This document shows positions 1-7,022 of a DNA stretch of 9,592 nt, piece after piece (the stretch's first letter is position 1; every line of letters starts with the position of its first letter). Origin of the DNA: Patescibacteria group bacterium UBA2193 (lineage in GTDB: Bacteria; Patescibacteriota; Minisyncoccia; Moranbacterales; DUUL01); NCBI GenBank assembly GCA_002327335.1, contig DCVH01000013.1, positions 1 through 9,592 on the forward strand. The letters are read 5' to 3'. The notes under the pieces were generated by a model that was not told where the DNA came from, made no database searches, and saw only the letters and a program-made list of their open reading frames with translations. Made by a program: the position numbers and the translations under genes.

Positions 1-44
1 CTCGATTTTGAGTTGTCGTGTTTTTTTGAAAGGACGAAAATGTC

Positions 45-422
45 TCATTCTAAAAACCTTACCTTTAAACCAACAGTTCTTTGTTTCATATGAATTTCCC
101 TGTCTTCGAGAATCTCAAGAGAAACAACAAGGTCTCCGCTTTTAATTTCAATTTTTTCATTGAATTCTGCGCCCTCTATTCCCATCATGTCTAGAAATAG
201 GAGAGGGTGACTCAGCAGTTCTTTTTGAAGCATCTCTGCGCTTTTGTTGTCGATTTGCAGTGTCCCAATCCATCTATTGTCAAAAGAAAGTTGAAAAAAA
301 TTGATAATTTCCGTTGCTATTTTCAGAAAAGAATCGAACTTTGTGCTCATGCAATTGTTCAAAATCTTTTTAAAGAAAAGATCATTCGCGTTTTTTATTG
401 CCGTGACTGAAAAATCTGGCAT
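45..422 (-). CDS. Hypothetical protein, 125 aa
   Basis: I do not recognise this protein. It is short, with no membrane segment, no signal peptide and no cysteine cluster. The N-terminal half looks helical (KKILNN..., FLKIATEIINFF). The C-terminal half looks like alternating strands rich in E, K, I and V (KIEIKSGDLVVSLEILED, then VGLKVRFLE), so a small alpha/beta soluble domain is plausible. The start at 422 is well supported: AAAGGGAGGG lies 7 nt upstream, the only clear Shine-Dalgarno sequence in the window, and a good minus-strand promoter lies behind it. It ends in TGA. It is transcribed divergently from groEL, sharing a 223-nt intergenic region, but nothing shows a functional link. The reading frame is probably real; the function is unknown. 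Confidence 0.68.
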   Translation of the reverse strand: MPDFSVTAIKNANDLFFKKILNNCMSTKFDSFLKIATEIINFFQLSFDNRWIGTLQIDNKSAEMLQKELLSHPLLFLDMMGIEGAEFNEKIEIKSGDLVVSLEILEDREIHMKQRTVGLKVRFLE

Positions 423-429
423 AATTGAA

Positions 430-439
430 CCCTCCCTTT
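430..439 (-). promoter_or_regulatory. Shine-Dalgarno site of the minus-strand gene
   Basis: Read on the minus strand, the site is AAAGGGAGGG, ending 7 nt before the ATG at 422. It fixes that start. It is notable because none of the six plus-strand genes has a comparable site. Confidence 0.7.
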
Positions 440-482
440 GAAATTGAAATATTTTAAGAACTGTTATTACTTGGTGCGTTTA

Positions 483-511
483 ATTATAGTACAATTTTTT
501 AGTAATGTTAA
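483..511 (-). promoter_or_regulatory. Sigma70-type promoter for the minus-strand gene
   Basis: On the minus strand, TTAACA (511-506) is followed by a 17-nt spacer and TATAAT (488-483), a 5/6 match and a 6/6 match to consensus. Predicted transcription start is near 476, giving a leader of about 53 nt before the ATG at 422. Confidence 0.6.
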
Positions 512-546
512 TTTTTTTTGAAGAAATATTTTTATTTAAAAAATGC

Positions 547-574
547 TTGACAACTTTCTCAAACTCAATAAAAT
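547..574 (+). promoter_or_regulatory. Sigma70-type promoter of groEL
   Basis: TTGACA (547-552) is a perfect -35 box, followed by a 16-nt spacer and TAAAAT (569-574), one mismatch from the -10 consensus. Transcription should start around 581, just before the CIRCE-like inverted repeat at 586-612. That is the usual arrangement for HrcA-controlled chaperone genes. Confidence 0.72.
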
Positions 575-585
575 AAAGAGTGTAG

Positions 586-612
586 TTGGCAGACTAACCT
601 CAAGACTGCCAA
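586..612 (+). promoter_or_regulatory. CIRCE-like operator (candidate HrcA site) of groEL
   Basis: The sequence is TTGGCAGAC, a 9-nt spacer, then GACTGCCAA. The two 9-nt arms are complementary at 8 of 9 positions. The 9-9-9 architecture and 27-bp length are those of CIRCE (TTAGCACTC-N9-GAGTGCTAA). Base identity to that consensus is 13 of 18 arm positions by my count, and the changes largely keep the arms paired. It lies between the predicted transcription start and groEL, where HrcA operators normally sit. No hrcA gene is in the window. Heat-inducible repression by an HrcA with shifted specificity is therefore an inference. Confidence 0.62.
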
Positions 613-639
613 AAATTAATCAAAAATAATAATTAATAA

Positions 640-2385
<1,746 letters not shown>

Positions 2386-2403
2386 GGCTCAAAGTTATTC
2401 TTC

Positions 2404-2435
2404 AAAACACGTCTCAAAAAGAGACGTGTTTTTTT
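2404..2435 (+). terminator. Intrinsic terminator after groEL
   Basis: The stem AAAACACGTCTC (2404-2415) pairs with GAGACGTGTTTT (2421-2432) around an AAAAA loop, and the T-run continues to 2435. This is a strong rho-independent terminator that separates groEL from the rel gene. Confidence 0.9.
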
Positions 2436-2461
2436 GCTTTTTTCAATAATCGTGATATAGT
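2434..2461 (+). promoter_or_regulatory. Candidate promoter of the rel gene
   Basis: An extended -10 element, TGATATAGT (2453-2461), lies 16 nt after a weak -35 box, TTGCTT (2434-2439), which overlaps the groEL terminator T-tract. Predicted start is near 2467. This would place the alternative GTG codon at 2460 inside the promoter, which argues for the ATG at 2487. Confidence 0.4.
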
Positions 2462-2486
2462 GAATTATTATAAGCAAGTTACATTT

Positions 2487-3980
2487 ATGCCAAAAACTCT
2501 TAAAGAGTTAGTAAAAATTAGAAGAATTCCTTTTGACAAAGAGCAACTCGCAAGAGTCGCGAAGGCTTATGAATTTGCAAAAAAGGCACATGCGGGGCAA
2601 AAAAGAAAAAACGGAGTGGATGACTATTTTGAACATTGTGTTGAAACGGCGGCAATTCTTGTGAAAATGGGGCTTGGCTCAATTTCAACGGCCGCAGCAT
2701 TGCTTCATGATGTTCCCGAAGACACTTCCTATACCATGGAAGATGTTGAAAGGGAATTTGGCAAAGATGTTGCGTTTGTTATTGATGGAGTTACAAAAGT
2801 TGGGAAGGTGAGACTTCGTGAAAATGCCCAAGAATATTTTCTTGAAAATTTAAGAAAAATGTTTCTAGCAATGGCAGCTGACATCAGGGTGGTTTTGATA
2901 AAAATTGCTGATCGGCTTCACAACATGCGGACGCTTGAATATTTGCCAGAAAAAAAGAGAGAGAGAATTGCAAGAGAGACAATGGAGGTTTTTGTTCCAA
3001 TCGCAAATCGACTCGGGATTGGTGAGGTTAAGGGTGAATTGGAGGATCTGGCCTTTAAATATCTTGATCCGGAGAATTATAAAAAAATAGTGAAACTGGA
3101 AGATGAAGCTTTTATTGGAAGACAAGTCTATGTTGATAGGGCAATCAAAGAATTATGCGAAGAATTTAAAAAAGAAAAGCTGAAGGTGATTGACGTGCAT
3201 GGCCGAGCAAAACATTATTACAGTCTTTTTGTGAAACTTCAAGATCGTGATATGGATATCACGAAAATACATGACTTGTCAGCGATTCGAATTGTTCTCC
3301 CAACTGTTGCTAATTGCTATGAAGCCCTGGGGATTGTTCATAAAAAATACAACCCCTTAATTGGAAGAATTAAAGATTATATTTCCCTGCCAAAGCCAAA
3401 TGGTTACAGATCAATTCATACAACTGTTTTTGGCCCGGATGGAAAAATTTTGGAAATTCAAATCAGAACAGAACGAATGCATGACGAAGCTGAATATGGA
3501 ATTGCGGCTCATTGGATTTATTCCGAGAAGAAATCATGGAAAGATTTCATTGTTGGCAAGAAAAAAAATGTTGATATCCCCGAAGACCAACTTCGCTGGA
3601 TTACGCAACTCAGAGAGTGGCAAAGAGAAACAGGTGGTCAAACGGATGAATTTTGGGCTTCATTAAAAATTGATTTTTTCAAAAACCACATCTTCGCCTT
3701 TACTCCAAAGGGCGACGTCATTGACCTCCCAGAGAAGGCAACGCCAGTTGATTTCGCCTATCAAATCCACACGGAAGTCGGTGACAGGATGGAGTCAGCC
3801 AAGATTAATGGCAAAATGGTTTCACTGGGTCACGAAATTCACAATGGAGATGTTGTTGAGATTGCAACATCAAAAGAAAGCAAAATGCCAAATCGTGACT
3901 GGCTGAAATTCGCAAAAACAGTTCAAGCAAAATCAAAAATAAAAGCGTCCCTGAGAAAGCATGGAATAGAAGTTGTTTAA
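2487..3980 (+). CDS. Bifunctional (p)ppGpp synthetase/hydrolase (RelA/SpoT family), 497 aa, short form
   Basis: This enzyme makes and degrades the stringent-response alarmone (p)ppGpp. The N-terminal HD hydrolase domain keeps its metal ligands: H50 (EHC), H74-D75 in LLHDVPEDT, and D142 in IADRLHN. The synthetase domain has D263 (HDLSAIRI), the RIKD motif (294-297; the RXKD signature of bifunctional enzymes, not the EXDD of RelA), KPNGYRSIHTTV and E323 in EIQIRTE. A TGS domain follows at about 401-461 (HIFAFTPKGDVIDLP). The protein ends about 36 residues later, so the helical, zinc-finger and ACT regions of a usual protein of about 730 aa are absent. The stop is clean and no frame shows a continuation. 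I chose the ATG at 2487 over an in-frame GTG at 2460 because of the promoter position. No Shine-Dalgarno site is visible. Confidence 0.93.
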   Translation: MPKTLKELVKIRRIPFDKEQLARVAKAYEFAKKAHAGQKRKNGVDDYFEHCVETAAILVKMGLGSISTAAALLHDVPEDTSYTMEDVEREFGKDVAFVIDGVTKVGKVRLRENAQEYFLENLRKMFLAMAADIRVVLIKIADRLHNMRTLEYLPEKKRERIARETMEVFVPIANRLGIGEVKGELEDLAFKYLDPENYKKIVKLEDEAFIGRQVYVDRAIKELCEEFKKEKLKVIDVHGRAKHYYSLFVKLQDRDMDITKIHDLSAIRIVLPTVANCYEALGIVHKKYNPLIGRIKDYISLPKPNGYRSIHTTVFGPDGKILEIQIRTERMHDEAEYGIAAHWIYSEKKSWKDFIVGKKKNVDIPEDQLRWITQLREWQRETGGQTDEFWASLKIDFFKNHIFAFTPKGDVIDLPEKATPVDFAYQIHTEVGDRMESAKINGKMVSLGHEIHNGDVVEIATSKESKMPNRDWLKFAKTVQAKSKIKASLRKHGIEVV

Positions 3981-3982
3981 TG

Positions 3983-4011
3983 TTGACATGGTTATGACTT
4001 TATGAAATAAT
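3983..4011 (+). promoter_or_regulatory. Promoter of tRNA-fMet
   Basis: TTGACA (3983-3988), a 17-nt spacer, then AATAAT (4006-4011). It starts 3 nt after the rel stop codon and would initiate near 4018, leaving a leader of about 15 nt before the tRNA. Confidence 0.55.
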
Positions 4012-4032
4012 GTTATTTATGGTTGAATTTAT

Positions 4033-4104
4033 CGCGGGGTGGAGCAGTGGTAGCTCGTCTGGCTCATAACCAGAAGGTTGCAGGTTCGAATCCTGCCCCC
4101 GCAA
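4033..4104 (+). tRNA. Initiator tRNA-fMet (CAT)
   Basis: A full cloverleaf of 72 nt with anticodon CAT at 4065-4067. Initiator hallmarks are present: an unpaired C1xA72 at the top of the acceptor stem (CGCGGGG against CCCCGCA) and the purine-pyrimidine pair A11-U24 in the D stem. It closely resembles E. coli initiator tRNA. One of the three conserved G-C pairs of the anticodon stem is replaced: the stem is TCTGG/CCAGA, so pair 29-41 is U-A. The discriminator is A. CCA is not encoded (CAA follows), so the end must be added enzymatically. Confidence 0.95.
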
Positions 4105-4131
4105 CAAATAAGAAAGAGGATGAGAAGTTTA

Positions 4132-4166
4132 CACCCCCTTGCGGGGTGAATCCTGCCCCCGCAACA
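4132..4166 (+). repeat. Miniature copy of tRNA-fMet (acceptor stem and part of the T arm)
   Basis: GCGGGGTG at 4141-4148 repeats tRNA-fMet nt 2-9 (4034-4041). It runs straight into GAATCCTGCCCCCGCAACA (4148-4166), an exact 19-bp copy of 4088-4106, the tRNA 3' end with its flank. It is therefore the tRNA with about 46 internal nt missing. It can fold as a minihelix, GCGGGG (4141-4146) with CCCCGC (4157-4162), or alternatively CACCCC (4132-4137) with GGGGTG (4143-4148). No T-run follows, so it is not a typical terminator. Confidence 0.75.
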
Positions 4167-4176
4167 GATAGTTATT

Positions 4177-4306
4177 AATTTTCAATTATTAATTTACAAT
4201 TTTCAGTCAATTTAATAATTTTCAGTAAGATAAATAGTATTTTGTTTTTATTGAAAATTATAAAATTGAAAATTTATTGAAAATTAGAAATTAGAAATTG
4301 AAAATT
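4177..4306. repeat. Long AT-rich imperfect inverted repeat
   Basis: The left arm (4177-4225) repeats the motif AATTTTCA several times. The right arm (4250-4306) carries its reverse complement, TGAAAATT, with a similar spacing and also short ATTAGAA repeats. The arms start and end with matching motifs (AATTTTCAAT against ATTGAAAATT) around a 24-nt loop. T-runs follow at 4305-4311. It could be a MITE-like relic, a spacer repeat, or a weak transcription terminator. The alignment is by eye. Confidence 0.6.
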
Positions 4307-4313
4307 TTTTTGT

Positions 4314-4377
4314 ATAATTCGGCGACGTAGCTCCCCGGCACCACAAAGGTGCGGGGCAGGCAGTTTGCAACTTCGCT
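4314..4377 (+). repeat. Truncated tRNA-Met 5' end fused to a shared hairpin module (copy 1)
   Basis: Positions 4314-4333 repeat exactly the 20 bp at 4431-4450: the upstream ATAATTC plus tRNA-Met nt 1-13, ending in TAGCTC. At that point the tRNA sequence stops and a 44-nt GC-rich module follows (4334-4377). It folds as CCCC (4333-4336) with GGGG (4353-4356) and GCACC (4338-4342) with GGTGC (4348-4352), loop ACAAA. Its end, CTTCGCT (4371-4377), pairs with the GGCGACG acceptor strand at 6 of 7 positions, so the RNA could keep a tRNA-like closing stem. The same module occurs at 9441-9484 behind a tRNA-Val 5' end. Confidence 0.75.
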
Positions 4378-4384
4378 ATTTATT

Positions 4385-4413
4385 TTAAAGTGTAATGTAG
4401 TTTTTAATATAAT
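4385..4413 (+). promoter_or_regulatory. Probable promoter of tRNA-Met and the GT4 gene
   Basis: A perfect TATAAT (4408-4413) lies 17 nt after a weak -35 box, TTAAAG (4385-4390). Transcription would start about 4420, some 18 nt before the tRNA, and could continue into the glycosyltransferase gene. A second TATAAT at 4313-4318 lies just before the truncated tRNA copy. Confidence 0.45.
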
Positions 4414-4437
4414 TGTCATTAAAAAATCACATAATTC

Positions 4438-4511
4438 GGCGACGTAGCTCAGTTGGTTAGAGCACAGGACTCATAAGCCTGGGGTCAGTGGTTCGAATCC
4501 ACTCGTCGCTA
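4438..4511 (+). tRNA. Elongator tRNA-Met (CAT)
   Basis: A full cloverleaf of 74 nt with anticodon CAT at 4472-4474, acceptor GGCGACG/CGTCGCT (G1-U72 wobble) and T stem AGTGG/CCACT. It resembles E. coli elongator tRNA-Met in its 5' half and GGGTC variable loop, and it lacks the initiator features of the gene at 4033. tRNA-Ile2 with a lysidine-modified CAT cannot be fully excluded. The anticodon stem CAGGA/GCCTG has an A31xG39 mismatch next to the loop. CCA is not encoded. Four nt separate its end from the next ATG. Confidence 0.88.
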
Positions 4512-4515
4512 CAAT

Positions 4516-5709
4516 ATGAAAATAGCCATCGACATCAGGCCAATCGGCCAACAAAGAACCGGTGATGAGGTTTACACTTTAAATCTCGTTCAGAATCTAG
4601 CAAAAATTGATTCTGAAAATTTTTATTTTCTTCTGACAAATACGGAAGATGAAACAAAATTGAGAAAAATCAGAGAAAGAATTTTTGAAAATAATGGCAT
4701 CGTTCCTGAAAATTTTAAAATAGTTTCAATTACCCCAGCGTCAAAATTTCTTTGGACTTTTTTTCTGCTTCCTTTCTGGATTGCAAAAAATAATATAGAT
4801 ATTTTGCATGTTCAATACATCACTCCCTTGTTTCTGACGAAGAAGACGAAGTTAATCACTACGATTCACGATGTTTCTTTTGATGCTCATCCGGAATTCA
4901 TTAAGAAGTCTGATTTATTTTTTCTCAAAACATTAATCCCTTTGTCTTTCAAGAGAGTGAATAAAGTAATCGCAGTGTCAGATTTTACTAAAAATGAAAT
5001 ATTAAAATATCATAAAATCTCTTCAGAAAAGATTCACACAATTCACAATGGAGGAGCCGCGGAAGGGTTTTTTAAAGAATATTCTGAAGAACAAAAAAAT
5101 GAAATTTCGAAAAAATATGCACTAACAAATCCTTTCATTTTTCACATTGGAACATTGCAACCAAGGAAGAATATTCCTTTTCTATTGAAGGCTTACCAGT
5201 TATTTCAAAAAGAATATGCTGAAAAAAATCCAGAAATATCAAATGTTCATCTCTGCTTAACTGGGAATTTGGAACAGCATAATTTTGATGAAAAAATAGT
5301 AACAACATTGAGTCAAATAGAAAGGGAAACGCCGGAAATTTTTGAAAAAATAAAATTTCTTGGATTTGTTGATGAGGAAGATTTGCCGATTGTTCTTCAG
5401 ATGTCAGAAGTCGCAGTTTCTGTTTCTTCATATGAAGGATTTGGCTTGCCAGCGATAGAGGCGATGGCTTCAGGCGTGCCTCTTGTTTCCAATGACAAAT
5501 CTTGTCTAGGGGAGATTGTTGGAGGGGCAGCAGAGTTCTATGATCAGAACAATCAAAAAGATTTGGCAAAAAGAATTTTTGAGGTTATAATGGATAAAGA
5601 CTTAAGAGGGCGGGTTATTCAACAAGGAAAGCAAAGAGCATCATATTTCAATTGGAAAAAATGTGCTCAGGAAACGCTTGATTTATATAATTCACTGGGA
5701 AACAAATAA
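4516..5709 (+). CDS. GT4-family (GT-B) glycosyltransferase, 397 aa
   Basis: It probably transfers a sugar from a nucleotide-sugar donor to a lipid-linked or surface glycan at the inner face of the membrane; the exact sugar cannot be read from sequence. The N-terminal acceptor domain begins MKIAIDIRP, typical for the family, which supports this start. The donor domain has the glycine-rich entry HIGTLQPRKN (about 210-219, basic R217/K218) and the EX7E motif in EGFGLPAIE (E307 and E315). HDVSFDAHPEF is a characteristic acceptor-side segment. Length is normal for GT4. There is no room for a ribosome binding site: tRNA-Met ends 4 nt upstream. If RNase Z cuts the tRNA out, the mRNA would begin CAATATG, practically leaderless. 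A hairpin with T-run follows the gene, so it is separate from the LCP operon although probably in the same pathway. Confidence 0.92.
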   Translation: MKIAIDIRPIGQQRTGDEVYTLNLVQNLAKIDSENFYFLLTNTEDETKLRKIRERIFENNGIVPENFKIVSITPASKFLWTFFLLPFWIAKNNIDILHVQYITPLFLTKKTKLITTIHDVSFDAHPEFIKKSDLFFLKTLIPLSFKRVNKVIAVSDFTKNEILKYHKISSEKIHTIHNGGAAEGFFKEYSEEQKNEISKKYALTNPFIFHIGTLQPRKNIPFLLKAYQLFQKEYAEKNPEISNVHLCLTGNLEQHNFDEKIVTTLSQIERETPEIFEKIKFLGFVDEEDLPIVLQMSEVAVSVSSYEGFGLPAIEAMASGVPLVSNDKSCLGEIVGGAAEFYDQNNQKDLAKRIFEVIMDKDLRGRVIQQGKQRASYFNWKKCAQETLDLYNSLGNK

Positions 5710-5732
5710 GAAATAATTATTGTAGAAGATAA

Positions 5733-5766
5733 TAGGCTAACCGCCTAAGGTTTGTGTGGTTTTTTT
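5733..5766 (+). terminator. Intrinsic terminator after the GT4 gene, with a competing hairpin
   Basis: AACCGC (5739-5744) pairs with GTGGTT (5756-5761, one G-U) and runs into T5760-5766. An overlapping smaller hairpin, TAGGC (5733-5737) with GCCTA (5743-5747), excludes it. The stem is weaker than that after groEL, so termination may be partial. Confidence 0.55.
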
Positions 5767-5797
5767 AAATAAGAAGTTAATTTAATAAAGATTACTA

Positions 5798-7000
5798 ATG
5801 AAAAATACGCGTTATTCAAAAGAGGATTTTAACCAGGAGCCAAAAAGATTCTATAAAAAAGGATGGTTTAAAATTGTTTTGACTGTCGTCATTTTAATCC
5901 TAATCGGTGGGGGAGTTTTTGCATACAAGACTGGCTATGTCCTAAACAAGATTTCCAATTATGACAGCTCTGGTCTGAAAAGCTTGTTTAATTTGGTTGG
6001 TGGCGGAGAAGAGGTGCAGAAAGATGAAAATGGAAGAATAAATCTTGCGTTACTTGGGATGAGAGGTGAAAATATTCCAGGAGGAGGACTGTTGGCTGAC
6101 ACAATAATGATCATTTCTATCAAGCCAGATGAGCACAAAGCTGCTATTATTTCTGTTCCCCGAGATCTTTATGTGAAAATGCCTGGAACGGAAAATCGAA
6201 TGAAAATCAACGCTGTCCATCACATTGGAGAACAAAAAGGTGTTGGACAAGGATTGAAAGCAATGGAAGAAGTTTTGTCTGAGGTGACTGGTCTTGATAT
6301 CCAATATTCTGCTTCGCTTAATTTTGTTGGGTTCAAGCAACTAATTGACGCTGTTGGAGGAATCGATGTCTATTTGGAAGCTCCTTTCTATGAAACAAAT
6401 CAATTTGTTCAAGGAAAAGAGTGTGGTGTTGAATTTACTTTGCCAGCAGGGAATAATCATCTCGATGGAGAAACAGCTCTTTGTTATGCCAGAGCACGAG
6501 AAAACACTTCAGATTTTGATCGAAGCAAACGACAACAAGTGATGTTAATGGCACTGAAGGACAAATTGATTTCCATGGGAACTCTTTCTGATTTCAGCAA
6601 AATCAACAGTATTCTTAACGCGATCGGGGATAATGTTCGAACAGATTTGGCTTCGGGCGAAATGAAGAATTTTTTTGAAGAATATTCTGCCATGAAGGAT
6701 GCTGAACTCTATCGTCGAGTCTTGGAAAATTCAAGTGAGGGGTATCTGTTGGTGCCAGAAGATGCACCAAAGGGAGCGGGATACATTTTGATTCCTCGGG
6801 CCGGATGGGATAATTATTCTGAGATTCACAAGATGTCTGAGGAAATTTTCACGATTGCTCCTCAAAGCGACATCAACCCGATAAAACAATACACTCGACC
6901 AAAAACACAGACAACCGTTGACGACAAGAAAACTGAAACAAAGAAAGATAAAAAAGCAGTGACGGAAGATAAAGACGAAGAAGATGATGAAAAAAAATAG
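5798..7000 (+). CDS. LCP-family (LytR-CpsA-Psr) glycopolymer transferase, 400 aa
   Basis: LCP proteins move a polyprenyl-phosphate-linked glycopolymer onto the cell wall on the outer side of the cytoplasmic membrane. The topology fits: a basic N-terminal tail (1-23), one membrane segment (about 24-43, FKIVLTVVILILIGGGVFAY), then an extracytoplasmic domain. Family motifs are present: LLGMRG, ADTIM with D101, SVPRDLYV with R122, VGGIDVYL, LDGETALCYARAR (R232, R234) and SDFDRSKRQQ (R242, R245). The aspartate and arginines are those that bind the pyrophosphate and metal in characterised LCP enzymes. The C-terminal tail, about 365-400, is a low-complexity K/D/E stretch, probably disordered. No Shine-Dalgarno site is visible before the ATG. 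The next gene begins 22 nt downstream, so it heads an LCP-GT2-Ctp operon. Confidence 0.93.
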   Translation: MKNTRYSKEDFNQEPKRFYKKGWFKIVLTVVILILIGGGVFAYKTGYVLNKISNYDSSGLKSLFNLVGGGEEVQKDENGRINLALLGMRGENIPGGGLLADTIMIISIKPDEHKAAIISVPRDLYVKMPGTENRMKINAVHHIGEQKGVGQGLKAMEEVLSEVTGLDIQYSASLNFVGFKQLIDAVGGIDVYLEAPFYETNQFVQGKECGVEFTLPAGNNHLDGETALCYARARENTSDFDRSKRQQVMLMALKDKLISMGTLSDFSKINSILNAIGDNVRTDLASGEMKNFFEEYSAMKDAELYRRVLENSSEGYLLVPEDAPKGAGYILIPRAGWDNYSEIHKMSEEIFTIAPQSDINPIKQYTRPKTQTTVDDKKTETKKDKKAVTEDKDEEDDEKK

Positions 7001-7022
7001 CTTTTCATTTTGAAACAACCCA

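Larger units (their letters stand above)
4105..4437. other. Intergenic region between tRNA-fMet and tRNA-Met, no gene
   Basis: This 333-nt stretch holds no credible ORF. In order it contains a miniature fMet tRNA copy (4132-4166), a long AT-rich imperfect inverted repeat (4177-4306), a truncated tRNA-Met 5' end fused to a GC-rich hairpin module (4314-4377), and an AT-rich segment with the probable tRNA-Met promoter. Each is listed separately. Confidence 0.85.

Noticed and set aside
2460..2486. GTG start giving a 506-aa Rel protein
   Set aside because: The codon overlaps the best -10 element (TATAGT, 2456-2461), and the nine added residues are not family-like. ATG 2487 fits better.
4105..4320. 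CRISPR array suspected from repeated AATTTTCA/TTAGAAATT motifs
   Set aside because: The repeats are short, AT-only, irregularly spaced and arranged as one inverted repeat. There are no unique spacers and no cas genes.
4334..4377. Hairpin module as an intrinsic terminator
   Set aside because: The stem is GC-rich but no T-run follows, in either copy.
4321..4377. Module as a T-box leader or a group I intron in the tRNA
   Set aside because: There is no T-box consensus sequence, and the break is at the D stem, not in the anticodon loop. The rest of the tRNA does not follow the module.
4430..4435. CATAAT as the -10 box of tRNA-Met
   Set aside because: It ends 2 nt before the tRNA, so transcription would begin inside the gene. 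TATAAT at 4408-4413 fits.
5135..5569. 144-aa open frame on the minus strand inside the GT4 gene
   Set aside because: It is antisense to the conserved donor domain with the EX7E motif, and has no promoter or ribosome binding site.
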